Notes: generated by a model from the letters alone, not told the origin. Positions 34,200 through 46,510 are shown, counted from the stretch's first letter. The stretch: 64,000 bases of DNA from Mikania micrantha (GCA_009363875.1 CM018689.1:59533595-59597594), one strand, 5' to 3'. Made by a program: numbers and translations.

Positions 34200-36139
34200 A
34201 CTCAAGTAATTCATACTACACTTACATGTTATTGTTTACGATTATAGAAACGCAAGAAATTATTAGCTGAATATTTTTATAATTTACAAATCCATGTGAA
34301 CTCAAGTAGTAATGTTCGGTCAGCTTGACATGATTTACCACAATCATACCTTTGTTTCATCGCTTAATGTGTAGATCCCAGTTCATGACAAATAATGAAA
34401 TGTATTACGTGTTTGAACTTTTTCCATATAAACGTACCGAAATTATTTGTTTTAAATATAAAATTAGTAATAATATCTTTTAATCTAGAAAGATAAATAT
34501 TTTCAATGGCATTTGACAACATGTCAAATAATACTAGTGTTGCAAAAAAATTTAAATTAAAATTTAAAAATGAATTACAACAACTTATTCAACACATGAT
34601 GCATTACACATTTTATTAATTTGGTTTAGCAAAACGAACTCAACATTCTTATTCTTCATGACTTCAAATCGGATTTTTATGTTACATTATGTTTTTAAAA
34701 AAATAGTAGAAAAAGATATCCATTAGAAAAAAAATGTGTGTCTACTAGGTTGAACTCGACTTGAAATCAATGCACTCGATGACATAGACATTAACAATTT
34801 TTCATAATAGTTTTTCGGATGTTTATCGAGACTCATCATTTTATTGAAGAGTTTGGAGAATATTAAATATCTCTTCAAATTTGTTGATGTTCTCAAAATC
34901 TTGTCTATCAAGGGTTTATTATATCACAAGTAGTTTAGCATCTTGGAAATTATATTTAATAATCTTAAATTTAAAAAAAATTAAAAATGAAAAAAAAATT
35001 ATGTTTATAGCAACATGTTATTACTTGTGACACCAATGTTTTAAAAATTAGATAGATCGGACCGGCCAATTTACCGGTCGGACTAAGAACCAGTTTACTG
35101 CTTAGACAGAATATATGTTTTCCCTTTTTCCATTAAAATCCAAAGAATGAACATTAAAACCAAACTATGTATTTTTTAAAATGATTATATATTTTTTTGA
35201 ATATTTATTATATTTATATTATGTTATTCAGAGTCAAGTAGCTCAGTTGGAGACTAGGTGCTTAATTTATTAAATGACTTTCAAAATCAAACAACTAAAC
35301 GAAAAGGGGGTAACACCTCATCAAGAGAAACTGAGAGGTATAGTGAAAAGGATTTTATATCCATTATGATTTATGACAATGAAGATTAACACAATTTTGA
35401 TATTTTTACTTGGTAGAAAGAAATGAATATCAATTTTTAATTTTATCTACTATGTCTCGTGATTTATTAACTGTCTAAGCTTTTATGGTAGATTTAATAT
35501 TTGCGTTTTCTCTTAATGGCAGTGAGTTTATCAATACGGAGAACAAGACTCGCTCCAGAGTCCGTGAATATATGCATTTGCTTAAAGGATAACTTGTATG
35601 CAAGGCCAATCAAATCTCGAAAATAAAATACTATTTGAAACAAAAGTAAACAATAAAGAGGTGAAATGGAAAATAATTTTCTTGTCTATCTAGTTTGATG
35701 CATCCGTCCATTTGCAAATGTAAACTATAGACGACTATGACGGTGAAGACGACTTAAATAAAAATAATAATGAAGATGAGTATGACGATAAAGACAACTT
35801 ACATAAAAATAAAAATGTAATTGTTTGTAAAATTAAATTCTTTGAACAAATGTATTTCCTTTTGTTTATAACAATTAAAAATAAATAAAATATGAATTTT
35901 ATGATTGTTATATTTATAGAAAAACAAAAAATAAATAAAATGGGCCCTACCTTGTTCTACGTGGTTCAAACCCAATCCTACCAGGCTACCATACTCCAAA
36001 TACATGGGTCACACATATGCAATTCCTCCCGGAAATTCGGTTGCAAAAATACTCAATCTTGATTTACCTTGATCATTTTATGCAAATGAGAAAATATCTT
36101 TTTTACGCATTATGAGTCAAAACTAATTCATTGATATAA
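34200..36139. other. Gene-poor interval with one hAT-like end
   Basis: At 35034-35110 CAATGTTTTAAAAATTAGAT is followed by GATCGGACCGGCC and TTACCGGTCGGAC, the usual start of another plant hAT-like family; no partner end was found. The rest is unassigned. Confidence 0.4.
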
Positions 36140-36597
36140 TATTGGTGTTTGAAAAAACCAAAACCCAAACTGTATTTGTAATAAAAAATCGAACCAAAGC
36201 CTGAATTCGGTTTTCAGTTCTATTTCTAACCATATCTGAATTCGGAATTCGATTATTGGTTTCATATGTTTTTTTGAATTTGGTTTGTTCTGTTTATTCA
36301 GTTTACCAATTAAACCAAATTAAGATATAATTTTTTATTTTTATTTATAACATATAAGGTTGACTTTGTTTATTTCAGTTGAATTCGGTTAGGTTTAATC
36401 GATTTTTAACCGGTTTATTTGTTTTAATTGGTTTGTTCGGTTTTTAATAAAACCGAACCAAGTTGAATTCTGTTTGTTAAAGATCATCTAAATTCGGTTT
36501 GGTTTGGTTTTCAGTTACATATAGAAAAATTTCAAAACCAAATAAACCAATCTGAATAAACCAAACAAAGCATTAACCAAACTGTTGAACATCCCTA
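36140..36597. mobile_element. Degenerate hAT-type MITE with TTCGGTTTGGTT repeats
   Basis: The right end is GTTGAACATCCCTA, and the left TATTGGTGTTTGAA pairs with it imperfectly. The interior is made of AACCGAACCAAA and TTCGGTTTGGTTTTC motifs in both orientations. Flanking octamers are only partly alike, so the left edge is approximate. Confidence 0.55.
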
Positions 36598-37005
36598 TAT
36601 ATAACTAAATAACTTTAGGCATAAACGTGAAATGATATAATATAATTCATTAAGTTTTTTTTTTAAAGTCTTGAAGCTCAACTGTTGTTTACGTCACTAC
36701 ACGAATGTGTTACGTTTAAACATATGCAAGTATAAAGTGTCAAAGTTGAAACCTATAAAGGGTTGTTGAAGGTCCCTCAAGTTTTAAAGATCCAAAACAA
36801 AGAACTAGTTATTTAATTATGGAAGGGTCCATGTGAAATTAGTTTTGTGTTGACCCTGTGCATGTCTAGTAGTATGATGGACATACCCATGTGCACATCA
36901 CATGTTTTGTTGGTTAAACATAGTTTGAATGTAGACAGTTATTGAAACTCATAAACAGGTACACTTCTTGGATCTTGGTAGGGACACACATGACTACATG
37001 AGTAC

Positions 37006-37044
37006 TAACTCACTCACTCACTAACTCACTCACTCACTCACTCG
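37006..37044 (+). repeat. (CACT)n microsatellite
   Basis: CTCACTCACTCACTAACTCA and similar units. Confidence 0.9.
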
Positions 37045-37338
37045 TTTTGTTTGATTAATGGCCACTTTGGTGTCATTCATATGGTCTAGATCAAATGATC
37101 ACTGAGCTCTGGCTGAATGGTGTGAGTAGATACATTATGATTCATACTTTTGAAAGTTACACTTAAAAGTGAATTTTCATCGAGTCTGTTTCGGTTGTTG
37201 CACGTTTTTAGAAGTTTTCGAGGCACTTGTAGATGGAAAGGTTTTAATATGGCATGGGACGCCTCATGTGTGACTTAAATTGATTTTTTTCTAACTAAGG
37301 AATTCTAGTCTATAGTGATTACCTCTTTAACTTTCTTA

Positions 37339-37533
37339 TGAAAGGTCTTCGGTTCGAGAAATTGGAACCGAAACCAAAAAAAGCGAAACCGGTTCCACCT
37401 TTACCCGGCCAAACATGAACCGGAACCAGCCAAAAACCGGTTTGAACCGGTTGTTGACTTTGTTGACCGGAATCATAACCATTTGGAACCGAAACCGGAA
37501 CTGGTTTAAAAAAAACCGGTTTGCCCACCTCTA
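37339..37533. mobile_element. Degenerate hAT MITE with AACCGGAACCGG repeats
   Basis: The right end CCCACCTCTA fits the family. GGAACCGAAACC and GAACCGGTTG motifs fill about 37360-37520. The left end has lost the consensus. Flanks CTTTCTTA and CTTTCATG are partly alike. Confidence 0.45.
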
Positions 37534-37544
37534 CTTTCATGGAT

Positions 37545-38400
37545 ACAAAAATGTAATTTTAGCCCATTGATTATAAACTTGTTTTATTAACCTTATTACA
37601 GTTTTGTAGAGCCCAGTGAGCCACCCTTAAAAAGTTAAAAGTGATCATTCAGTCTATTTTTTTTCTTCTGTTGTGAACTGGATCATTGAGTCCATTTGTA
37701 GGTTCCAAGTTTGTACCAACATCTATAATTTCCTTCCATAAATAATTATTCAATAAGTAAATATATATAATAAATAAATAAATAAATGGGCTGGGATTCT
37801 TTGTCAGCGGATCTAGGCAGACTACGCTAATATAGACGTGGGCTATTTTTTTATTAGTTGGGCTTAAATAAATAAAAAAGATATAGTTTCTGACTTTCTA
37901 TAACAGTAAACCTTTTATTATTTTGTTCATCATTCAATCATTCATTATGAATGATGCTTTTTTCACAAAATATATTCTAAGAGGTTGGTTATTTACACAC
38001 CAGCTTTTTTATTTTAACACTCCACCGACTCAATAGGCCTATATGAGACTATAGTCTCCTCTGATACCTAATGATTACTCTCGTATATGACTAGTACGAG
38101 GCGCATATGAGTCCAATCATTATTACATACAAATTCAAGAGGCGTGCAGAGGGTTTGAAGGGTGTGAGAATAAAAGGATCCTATTCTAATCTTCATCATC
38201 ATTAGTAATATGTGATAAGTATATATCTATAAGAAAATCATAAAGACGTTTGTTTATATATATTTAATTATTTATACAGATTATATTCATGTTAAACAAG
38301 ATTTGACATTTATAGCGTTGTAACACTCGCATGTCCATTTGTATTGTCGAATTTCATCGTAAACATTTTTATAGGGGATTACTTGACTTACTTTTTATAT
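37545..38400. other. Unassigned interval
   Basis: No gene or repeat family recognised. Confidence 0.4.
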
Positions 38401-38665
38401 CGAGTATATTACGATTTTGGCCCTTGTGGTTCAAGTGTTTGAAATATTTTAACCCAAAATACAAACCTCTATCAATGCAACAACTATAGTTTAAACAACT
38501 AACGTTTTTGGCTCCCAAACTTAACTATTCTTAACGGTTTTGACCCCCAAACCTAACTATGGTGTTAGTTCTTTAAATCACAGGGGCTGCATTGATAAAA
38601 GATTCTACTTTGGGTTGAAATAGTTGAAATACTTATACCACAAGGGCCAAAACCGTGATTTACTC
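38401..38665. mobile_element. Foldback MITE, copy 1
   Basis: The left arm GAGTATATTACGATTTTGGC, then CCTTGTGGTTCAAGTG, is repeated inverted at the right as CCACAAGGGCCAAAACCGTG, then ATTTACTC. Arms reach about 100 bp each, including CTATCAATGCAAC and GCATTGATA. It is immediately followed by copy 2. Confidence 0.75.
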
Positions 38666-38700
38666 TTTTATATTTTAAAAACTTTGTGTTCAAAATAAAT

Positions 38701-38977
38701 AGAGTAAATTACGGTTTTGGCTCCTGTGGTTTAAATGTTTTAACTATTTCAACCCAAAATATAACGTTCTATCAATGCAGTCTCTGTGGTTTACAAAATA
38801 ATTGTTTTGGCCCTTAACCATTGTTAGACTTGGGGGTTAAAACTGTAAAAATGGTAAAGTTTGGAGGCCAAAACCGTTAGTTGATTGAAACACTGGGGTT
38901 GCATTGACAAAATATTCTATTTTGCATTGAAATAGTTAAAAATTTAAACCATAGGGGCAAAAACCGTAATTTACTCT
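38701..38977. mobile_element. Foldback MITE, copy 2
   Basis: The left end AGAGTAAATTACGGTTTTGG is the inverse of the right end CCGTAATTTACTCT. Inner pairs include TCAATGCAGTC with GGGTTGCATTGA. It is the same family as the copy 36 bp upstream and the fragment at 26199. No clean TSD was seen. Confidence 0.78.
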
Positions 38978-41079
38978 ATTAAATAATAAACTTAAGAAAA
39001 TTTGTATAAAAAATCTCTATGTATGAATAAAAAAAGTGGGTCAAATAATATACTTTTGAAAATTTGTATGACATAAAGTGTAAACATAGAAAAAAAGAAA
39101 ATTAAAAATGCCAATTATTTTCTCTCATTTAAACAAAAACATATTCATTTATTTCAATAAAAATAAAAACGTTTGGAAGGGGTTTAAAGGTGGTGAGTGG
39201 TAAGCATGAAGTTGTATGTCAGTGAGTAGTGATGGGAGGCCCATTCCAATGGAATCTATTCAAGTATTCTTCACTTATCATGAGATTTGGTATGCTAACT
39301 TTAAAGAAAGATCAAAGACTTGCCATTTTCAATCACAACTCATTTTGTTGTTAAAGTCTTCAATCATATACATACACTTTTCCTCTTTGTTTTATTCAAA
39401 CATCTCAAAAACACCCTCTACTACTAGTTTATATACGGTTAGGATTTAGTACCTTTGTTGTTTAAAAAAAATGAAACTACACACATGTGTTTGTGTTCAA
39501 ATCGCTAAAATTTCGAGTGTCCATGATCTGTCAATAAGCTCCTTACTTGTGCTCCTTTCTTCTTTACCAAAGATGACCGATGATAGCATCGTATCAACGA
39601 CAAATTATCATAAAAAATTATGGTTTAGTACATGTGGCAAAATCAATGACAGATCTTCACTATGTAGTTCTAAAGTTTTATATATATGTATATATATATT
39701 TATATTCAAGTCAGATTCATCATTGATTCCAGTGAATTTTGGCTAATGGTGATATTTCTTTGGTGAGAGTTTCTTTTATAGTAGTGAATGCGAACATGGG
39801 ATATAGTGTAATGCATATTTCGCATAAATCAAATTTTTGAAAGAATCGGTTCTAGGTAGGAGGACATTTTTTTAACCAAGTATTGAGAGGAAATAGGTAA
39901 GAACTGGTTTGGATAGGATATGCAAGAAAACCTACTTGAAACCTAGTAGGGTCAAGTCGAGTACGAACGGGGTAAAATCAGGCATGGCTAATTATTTTAT
40001 AAACCATAAATTCCTTTTTTAAATTATATTTATTTGTAACAAACAAAATGAATCACATTTTATAAAAAACTTCATCTTAAGAATTAGTACATTTTCATTT
40101 TTCCCATCATCTTCATCATGTTAATCGTCTCTATTTGTGAACAAATCAATGCATCAAAGGCTAATTTTTCATCAATACATCAAAAGATAGTTCGTCACTC
40201 ACTCGCCTCTTCATCATGTACTTTTATTCAGATACTCTTTCATCGTTGAGACATGTTTGGTCTTTTATATGCATAGTTAACTGCGTCCAAGTGATCTTTA
40301 ATACAAATGCACATCTCTGTTGACTTCAAAGTAACCCATGTTCTTCGTATTGATAAAACCATTTCACTAAGAGAGATACATAATCTGAAGCTACCATATA
40401 AGCTTAGACATTAGTAAATCACGGATAGAGAATACAATCGAAAATTGGGATTCTTTTTTTTCCATCAAGCTAAAATATGAATATTGTAATAGTTTTGTCA
40501 CTCATATTGATTAAAAAATTTGTTCCATTATATCTTGCAAGCTTGCTTTAATAGGGAGTTACTTCGTTGTCATTTAGCTTTCTAATTTTGAAAATTATTT
40601 TTAAATTAAGTAAGGGGTCTCTAATCGAGCTTAGTAAATTTTTATTGTTTTAGTTATGTCTTTTTTTTTCTATTTAAAATTTGTAGTTATTAAAAAATTT
40701 TTGCCCCTAGGCTAGACTACTTTCAGTCACAACCAACTAGCCTAAATTATTTATTAAAAATTAATCTCTCTTTACCATATTTTGCAACCATTCAAACTTA
40801 ATTTTTTCACTCTATTTATTAATCAACCGAACCTAATAACAAAAACTAATCAAAACTTGTCATGTGTCAACTGAAAGATAAGATATTAATAAAAAAAGAA
40901 ACGGTTGGTCAAGCAATTTGATTGCCCAATTTAATGAATTAATTTATTTTTTTAATAGAGTGGCCGAACAACCAAACAAGTAAATCATGGATGGAGCTTG
41001 TCTTAAAGGACGATAACATATACGAAATGAGTTATAGATGATAGGGGTGAGTGGGTGACCTCCTATATCATGACTATGT
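38978..41079. other. AT-rich interval, no gene seen
   Basis: ORFs of 77 and 91 codons at 39216 and 39471 have no recognisable domain. Confidence 0.45.
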
Positions 41080-41185
41080 GATACATACATCATCATTATC
41101 ACACTCAGTATATCCCACCATTAGCATAGGTAAGGTAGGATCTGAGAAGTGTAAGATGTAAACAACCTTATCTTTATATGTCACT
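41080..41185 (-). mobile_element. TS-like SINE fragment
   Basis: CATCATCATTATCACACTCA, GTATATCCCACCATTAGCAT and GGTAAGGTAGGATCTGAGAA correspond to the inverted tail of the SINE group at 7012. Confidence 0.5.
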
Positions 41186-41522
41186 CAATTAAGGGTCCAT
41201 AAGGCCTATTTGGGTTATGATAACACATAACCTTATATTATTATCATTTTATATTTTTTAATATACTTCTATTTTACTGTTATTATATCAATATCATTCA
41301 ATTTAACTCAATTAATTTATTTATTAAAAAATAAAATTCTGATGTTTAATTACGGATAAAGAAAGATGGATTCCGTAGGTTTAGACTTTAGACATTGTTT
41401 GGAAATAAATAAAAAAAATAATCCCATTGAGACGTTGGTATGACAAAGCGTGAACTAAAATTTGTAGGATTTTAAAGTTGGGTTATAACGTTAAAATCGT
41501 TGTGATTATTAACCTTAAATGA

Positions 41523-41590
41523 TAACTTTGAACCGAGGACTTATTCGGAACGACCTCTCTATCCTAATTGTGATAAAGGTAAAGCAGGAC
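41523..41590 (+). mobile_element. TS-like SINE fragment, truncated
   Basis: GATAACTTTGAACCGAGGAC and TATTCGGAACGACCTCTCTA parallel GATAACTTTGAGCCGAGAAC and TTTCGGAGCAGTCTCTTTA at 7012, then the match is lost. Confidence 0.55.
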
Positions 41591-41716
41591 AAGCTCAACC
41601 AACTTGAGGGCTCTAGGCAACATTAAAATTCGAGGCCCTCATCCATTCGAGAACTTCTATTTTTTCTACGTCTTTTTGATTTATTTGCTTCCTTGCAATC
41701 TTAGGTGACCCTTTAT

Positions 41717-41945
41717 TAGGGGTGTTTGTGGTCCGGTTTTTAGATGAAACTGTGAAACCATAAATAATGGTTTATGAATAACTAAAACCAAAACCGAATA
41801 TTTAAAAATACAACCAAACCAAACTCTTATTAACTGTTTGGTTTCGGTTTGGTTTTACGATTTGAGCATTCTGGGTTTCAGACTTTTACTTTTGGGCATG
41901 TTGAAAATTAAAACCAAATCAAACCTAATATTTTTACAGTTTGAG
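41717..41945. mobile_element. hAT MITE fragment, left end only
   Basis: TAGGGGTGTTTGTGGTCCGG starts the fragment, followed by AACCAAAACCGAATA and GGTTTCGGTTTGGTTTT. No right end or TSD. Confidence 0.5.
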
Positions 41946-42032
41946 ACGAGCTAATTACATTGTAATCCCAAATATAATTTTATTTATTGTATAACACCTA
42001 AATCATCAACACTATACATGCATATATACATA

Positions 42033-42425
42033 CATAAAGTAATGTTCATAAGAAAACTCATCATTTTGGAAAAAATCAAGAAAACTCATATTTACCAATA
42101 ATTTTTTTTTAAAAACATTCGTAATTTTTTATTATAAGTTTAAAAATGTTAAAATAAAAAATAAAATTTTAATAAAGATATTTTAATCACGAAGTTACAT
42201 ATATGTAACTCATAAAGTTACATATATGTAACTAGTATGTGTAAAATATAAGTTACATATACGTAATAATATGAAATACATTTTTTTTTATTTTTTTTCT
42301 TTTTTGTAAATTTCTTACCTTATAATAATAGGAAATAAAAATCAAAAAACGAAAAAAAAATTGGTAATAATTGTGATTGATTTCTTAGTTTCTTCAAAAT
42401 GATTGTTTTCAAAGGAACCCTCTCC
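42033..42425. mobile_element. Mutator-like MITE, copy 2 (393 bp)
   Basis: Flanked by the 10-bp direct repeat TATATACATA (42023-42032, 42426-42435), though the context is low complexity. GTTCATAAGAAAACTCATCA, then TTTTGG, on the left pairs imperfectly with TTCAAAATGATTGTTTTCAA, then AGGAACC, on the right. It holds two TTACATATATGTAACT palindromes, as in the 394-bp copy at 23372. Confidence 0.72.
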
Positions 42426-42458
42426 TATATACATAATACATACATAGATACACATATG

Positions 42459-42464
<6 letters not shown>

Positions 42465-42492
<28 letters not shown>

Positions 42493-42500
42493 TGTATGTA
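42465..42500 (+). repeat. (TATG)n microsatellite
   Basis: About nine TGTA units directly after the MITE. Confidence 0.9.
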
Positions 42501-42700
42501 TAAACACCCATGGTCCGATATGGTTTTTACGACCGTTTTTTAGTGAAAATCATAACCCAAAACGTTCACTACGGTTTCAAACTTTTGAAACCGATCGACC
42601 AAATGTTTGGGAAAAAACGACTGCAAAATCGTACCATATTGTGCCTTAAAAAATATGGGGCCCTAGGCCATTGCCTAATATTTAGATAAAAGGAGCGGGC

Positions 42701-42779
42701 TCTATGGTAAGGTTTGTCTTTATGCTTCTTCCCAAACCCTACGAAATGATGCAAATATGTTGGGTAAGTTTTTTTTTTC
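42701..42779 (+). mobile_element. TS-like SINE tail fragment
   Basis: GGTAAGGTTTGTCTTTATGC, CTTCCCAAACCCTACGAAAT and TGTTGGGTAAGTTTTTTTTT follow the SINE tail order seen at 7012. Confidence 0.45.
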
Positions 42780-43330
42780 CCTCTCTCTCTAAGTTAGGTT
42801 ATAATAAAAAACAAAGCATTCATGCTCATAAATTAATGTAGCAATTAATCATATGATTAGCAAATTTCAATCATTTAACAAAAATAGGGCCATCTGAAAA
42901 GCCTTATATATGCTTAGTTGTAGTTCAGCTTTTGATCTGTGAATCAGTGATTTCTTGCTTTTCTTTATCTGCCTATTTTAATTACAACAATCGATTATGT
43001 TCATAAGAACCGACCTGCCCAGTTGCATGGTGGTGTCTAGTCATGGGTCATATATGGCTCAAGGCATGCATGCAGTTGAACTCAATGGGTCGGGTTGGTC
43101 CGGTGCGTTGATGGCTTATGGTCCTTAATCCTCTTTCTTTTTTTGAAAGTTTTTAACTTTGCAGGATACATGGTTGAACCGAACCCACACCCTTGTGACT
43201 TCAGTACTGTCACTCTCACATTCTTTTAGACATTTTGCAGGTCTTTTTTCTTTTATTTAACATGATGGATTTAGAGGGAATTCTTCAACTATTGGATGAA
43301 TTGAAGCCCAATGCTAATACTACTTTATTT

Positions 43331-43547
43331 ACCAACGATCATCAGCTCAAGCGGCTGATGAGAGCTACCCTGTGATTTCAATATTGAGGAGGTCACGTGT
43401 TCAAGTCATGACATGGACAAAATAGGAGTTTCATGCTGGGCTAGAGATTTTTACTCACATATGATGGGTTTTCGCAAATTGGGTGTAAATATGATCACGT
43501 GGGTCTATAACACGTCAGTGATTCAAATTGATGTTCAAAAAAAATAG
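43331..43547 (+). mobile_element. tRNA-related SINE
   Basis: An A-box-like AGCTCAAGCGGCTGAT and a B-box-like GTGTTCAAGTC (within GTCACGTGTTCAAGTC) are followed by a body ending GTTCAAAAAAAATAG. The flanks TACTTTATTT (43321-43330) and TACGTTATTT (43548-43557) match at 9 of 10 positions. Confidence 0.65.
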
Positions 43548-43842
43548 TACGTTATTTGTGTTTTAGGGACCCTCCACATTATGGGCACCCTACACCTAGC
43601 TACTCTTTTGATCAACTCTCTGTGGTTTGTAGTACTTATATGGTTTTGTTTGGTTCTTTGAATGGTCATGTTGAATGTCACCAACAAAGTAGTTCAAAGT
43701 CACTAGCAAACAAGGCAAATACGTACGGTACATACATAAATGATTGAAGCATTGATTTACAAGAAATGTATGTATACAATGAAAATACATTATTAGGGTA
43801 GAAGTGTCAAGTCTGTTTTAAAATAAACAAATACAGTAACAT

Positions 43843-44030
43843 AAAATCGTAGTTTATAACATTATGTTTACACAAATCATGGAAGACATAATCATAGAAA
43901 GAGTTAGATAGAATCATAGAAAGACCAAGAAAATGTAAAATCGTTGTTTATAACATTATGTTTACACAAATCATGGAAGACATAATCATAGAAATAGTTA
44001 GATCGAATCATAGAAAGACCAAGAAAATGT
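43843..44030 (+). repeat. 94-bp tandem duplication
   Basis: Two nearly identical units starting TAAAATCGTAGTTTATAAC / TAAAATCGTTGTTTATAAC and ending AAAGACCAAGAAAATGT. Only a few substitutions separate them, so the duplication is young. Confidence 0.9.
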
Positions 44031-44051
44031 TTGGTAGCACGGCAGTGTATT

Positions 44052-44290
44052 CACTACTAGAAAACTAAATTTTATTGATGACATGTGTCCTATTATTAAT
44101 TATAACACAAAAAGAAATATAATAAAAAATAAAATTTATGATTGACTGTCTAATGACAAATGGTCTAAATCACAATACGAAGACTTTCAACAACAGATTT
44201 TTTTATGGATTTTCAACTAGGAATAACGAAGGAATCTGTTGGTGAAATTACGATCAGTAATCCGTTGTTAAAAACGCGTTAGTTTCAATG
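44052..44290 (+). mobile_element. CACTA (En/Spm) element terminus
   Basis: CACTACTAGAAAAC is the diagnostic CACTA terminal repeat. Downstream TAATCCGTTGTTAAAAACGC is similar to CACTA subterminal repeats. The partner end (TTTTCTAGTAGTG) was not found in the window, so this is a truncated or very long element. Confidence 0.65.
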
Positions 44291-44822
44291 CCATGAAAGT
44301 TGCTTAAACTTGTGCAATTTGTTTTGTTGTTGTCACACACTTTTAATTAATTTATACATTATATCTAGACAACTAATTAGTCATGTATACCATTGTAATT
44401 TGATAACTTTGATGCGTCTTTATAACTTGTTTAGACGCAACATTATAACCGACTAATTGCATTACATTTAACAATTTGATATCAATAATTTTTATAGTAA
44501 AATATTAATAAAATGCGATAGTATTTATAATTTATTAAAAAAAATGAAGGAAGTAGCTAGAGCATAGGATTCTTGAATCCCTTTATCTATTATCTTTTAA
44601 AAGACAATGGTGGCACTCCAACAAAAGACGAGTGCAAGAGAGAAAGTGGTTTAATTTTGTGAAATTTTCAATAAAAATATTCAAAAGAAACGAATTGAGA
44701 AGAATTATTACCCATTATTACATAAAATATATTATATAACTTTAGTCCCTAGCTCTAAATACATGAATTAATTGATAGTAAATATATGTCTCAAAATTCG
44801 AATTCCAATCCTGACTGCAAAA
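44291..44822. other. Unassigned interval
   Basis: No gene recognised; it may include CACTA interior sequence. Confidence 0.3.
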
Positions 44823-45117
44823 GGTTTATGTAATATCATATATCCCCTTATTAAACATCAAAATTACATATATCCCCAATGTTAAAGTAAAATTACAAAT
44901 ATCCCCATGTTCCAAAATTGCCCCTTAGTAAGAAGAAATATGCAAATTGTTTTTAGTTAGTTCATTAAGGGTAAAATAGGAAATACATGATTTTTTTTAA
45001 TGAAATGGATAAATATGTAATATATTTGGTTTAGAAAGGGGAAATATGTAATTTAGTTTTATGGTTAGGTAAATATGTAATAAAAGGTTTTAGCAAGGGG
45101 ATATATGTAATTGACCC
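44823..45117. mobile_element. Foldback MITE of the ATTACATATATCCCC family
   Basis: The left arm contains CATATATCCCCTTATTAAAC and AATTACATATATCCCC; the right arm contains GGGGAAATATGTAATTTAG and GGGGATATATGTAATTGACC. Arms are internally repetitive, so the edges are approximate. A relative is at 47508. Confidence 0.6.
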
Positions 45118-46507
45118 TATTAGTTATATGATTTCTAACGTTGTGTGCTTATGTTTGGATTCATATTATTTACGATTGAGTTTGCTTTGCGATGGTTGGA
45201 TTTATTATTTTAGGACGGATTGACATGAATTGTGACAATGATATTTGTGATGTGATCACAATTGTCATGATCAAATACTCATATAAGAATAGTAGTATGA
45301 CACAATCTTTTTTAACATAATTTTTATTAGGTAGATGTAACATTTTTGTTCTATTTAATACGGGCTTATCTAGTTTTTATACGTAAATAAATACAGATAT
45401 GCCTAAAAAAATTACATTTTATGACAAATAAAAAGAGAGAAAGATAGGTTATAATGAGCTAAAAAGTTACATGTAATGTGATATCAACAAGACGTTATAG
45501 AGATATGCCCCACACGTATACAAACTATTTTGCCACTTTACCTTTTTTAAATCCTAAAAGCCCGTTAATTATTTCACACGTGACTCTTGATTTACAAATT
45601 TCCTTTTTATCTTCCCAAAATTAAAATTTGTAATTTATCCGTAATTATTGTTTTCAATACTTAAAGGTGTTTAAGTTTTTTTACACAAATCTATAATATT
45701 CTTAAATTATTTCAAACTAAACTATATCATTATATGTAATTAAATTCATGACCTCTCATTTTAATAGGAAAATCCTCTCTTAAGTAAGTAGTCCTGCATT
45801 GGCACTTAAAATGTGATTAAGTGTTTCATAAAATTGTATTTATCATTATTTTTTTATTTTCTATATTTTTGTCCTCTTACCATTTAAACACCGAAGTATA
45901 CAGAAAACATGTTAGTTGACTAAAAATGATTTCCAAGGTGCAAATGGTTCTGTAAGTCATGAGACAAAAAACATATAGTCCAAGGTAAAATGTAATGGTC
46001 TTGCATCAACACTTGAATGCCTTATAGTATAGCTACTCATAATTTATGTTGTGTGATTGAAATATGCATAGTGATGTATCAAAAATATGCTATGGGTGCA
46101 CTTCGGATTCGGAGCATGACCCAAATGAGCTTGATCGCACATTATGGGTGCGCAAAATGAGTTCAAGGTCTTGATCACTATCAATTTATCATGAGGAGTG
46201 GAAAATAGAAGTGACAAAAGATAAGATGGACGTTGCAAACTATACATTAGTTCAGTTGATACAAAGACATAGTTAATTTTATTTCTTTTACTTATATACA
46301 TAGATAAGAAATCTTTTCTGTAGAAATATCAGCAATACATTGGTTTTTCTGTATGAATGTAACTTTTCCTATAAATCTATATATCAAAAGAATGTCTAAC
46401 AGAAATATCCAAAAATCTAAATATAGAATTCATATAACTAGCATAAATCAAACGGATAAAGAAATTATATTTAACTCTGTTTCTTCAAGTGGCTTAATAA
46501 GATAGAC
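45118..46507. other. AT-rich interval, no gene seen
   Basis: The 85-codon minus-strand ORF at 46044-46301 has no recognisable domain. Confidence 0.45.
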
Positions 46508-46510
46508 TAA

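Noticed and set aside
35235..35275. tRNA-like GTAGCTCAGTTGG at about 35240
   Set aside because: An A-box-like string without a matching B box at the right distance or an acceptor stem; at most a SINE remnant.
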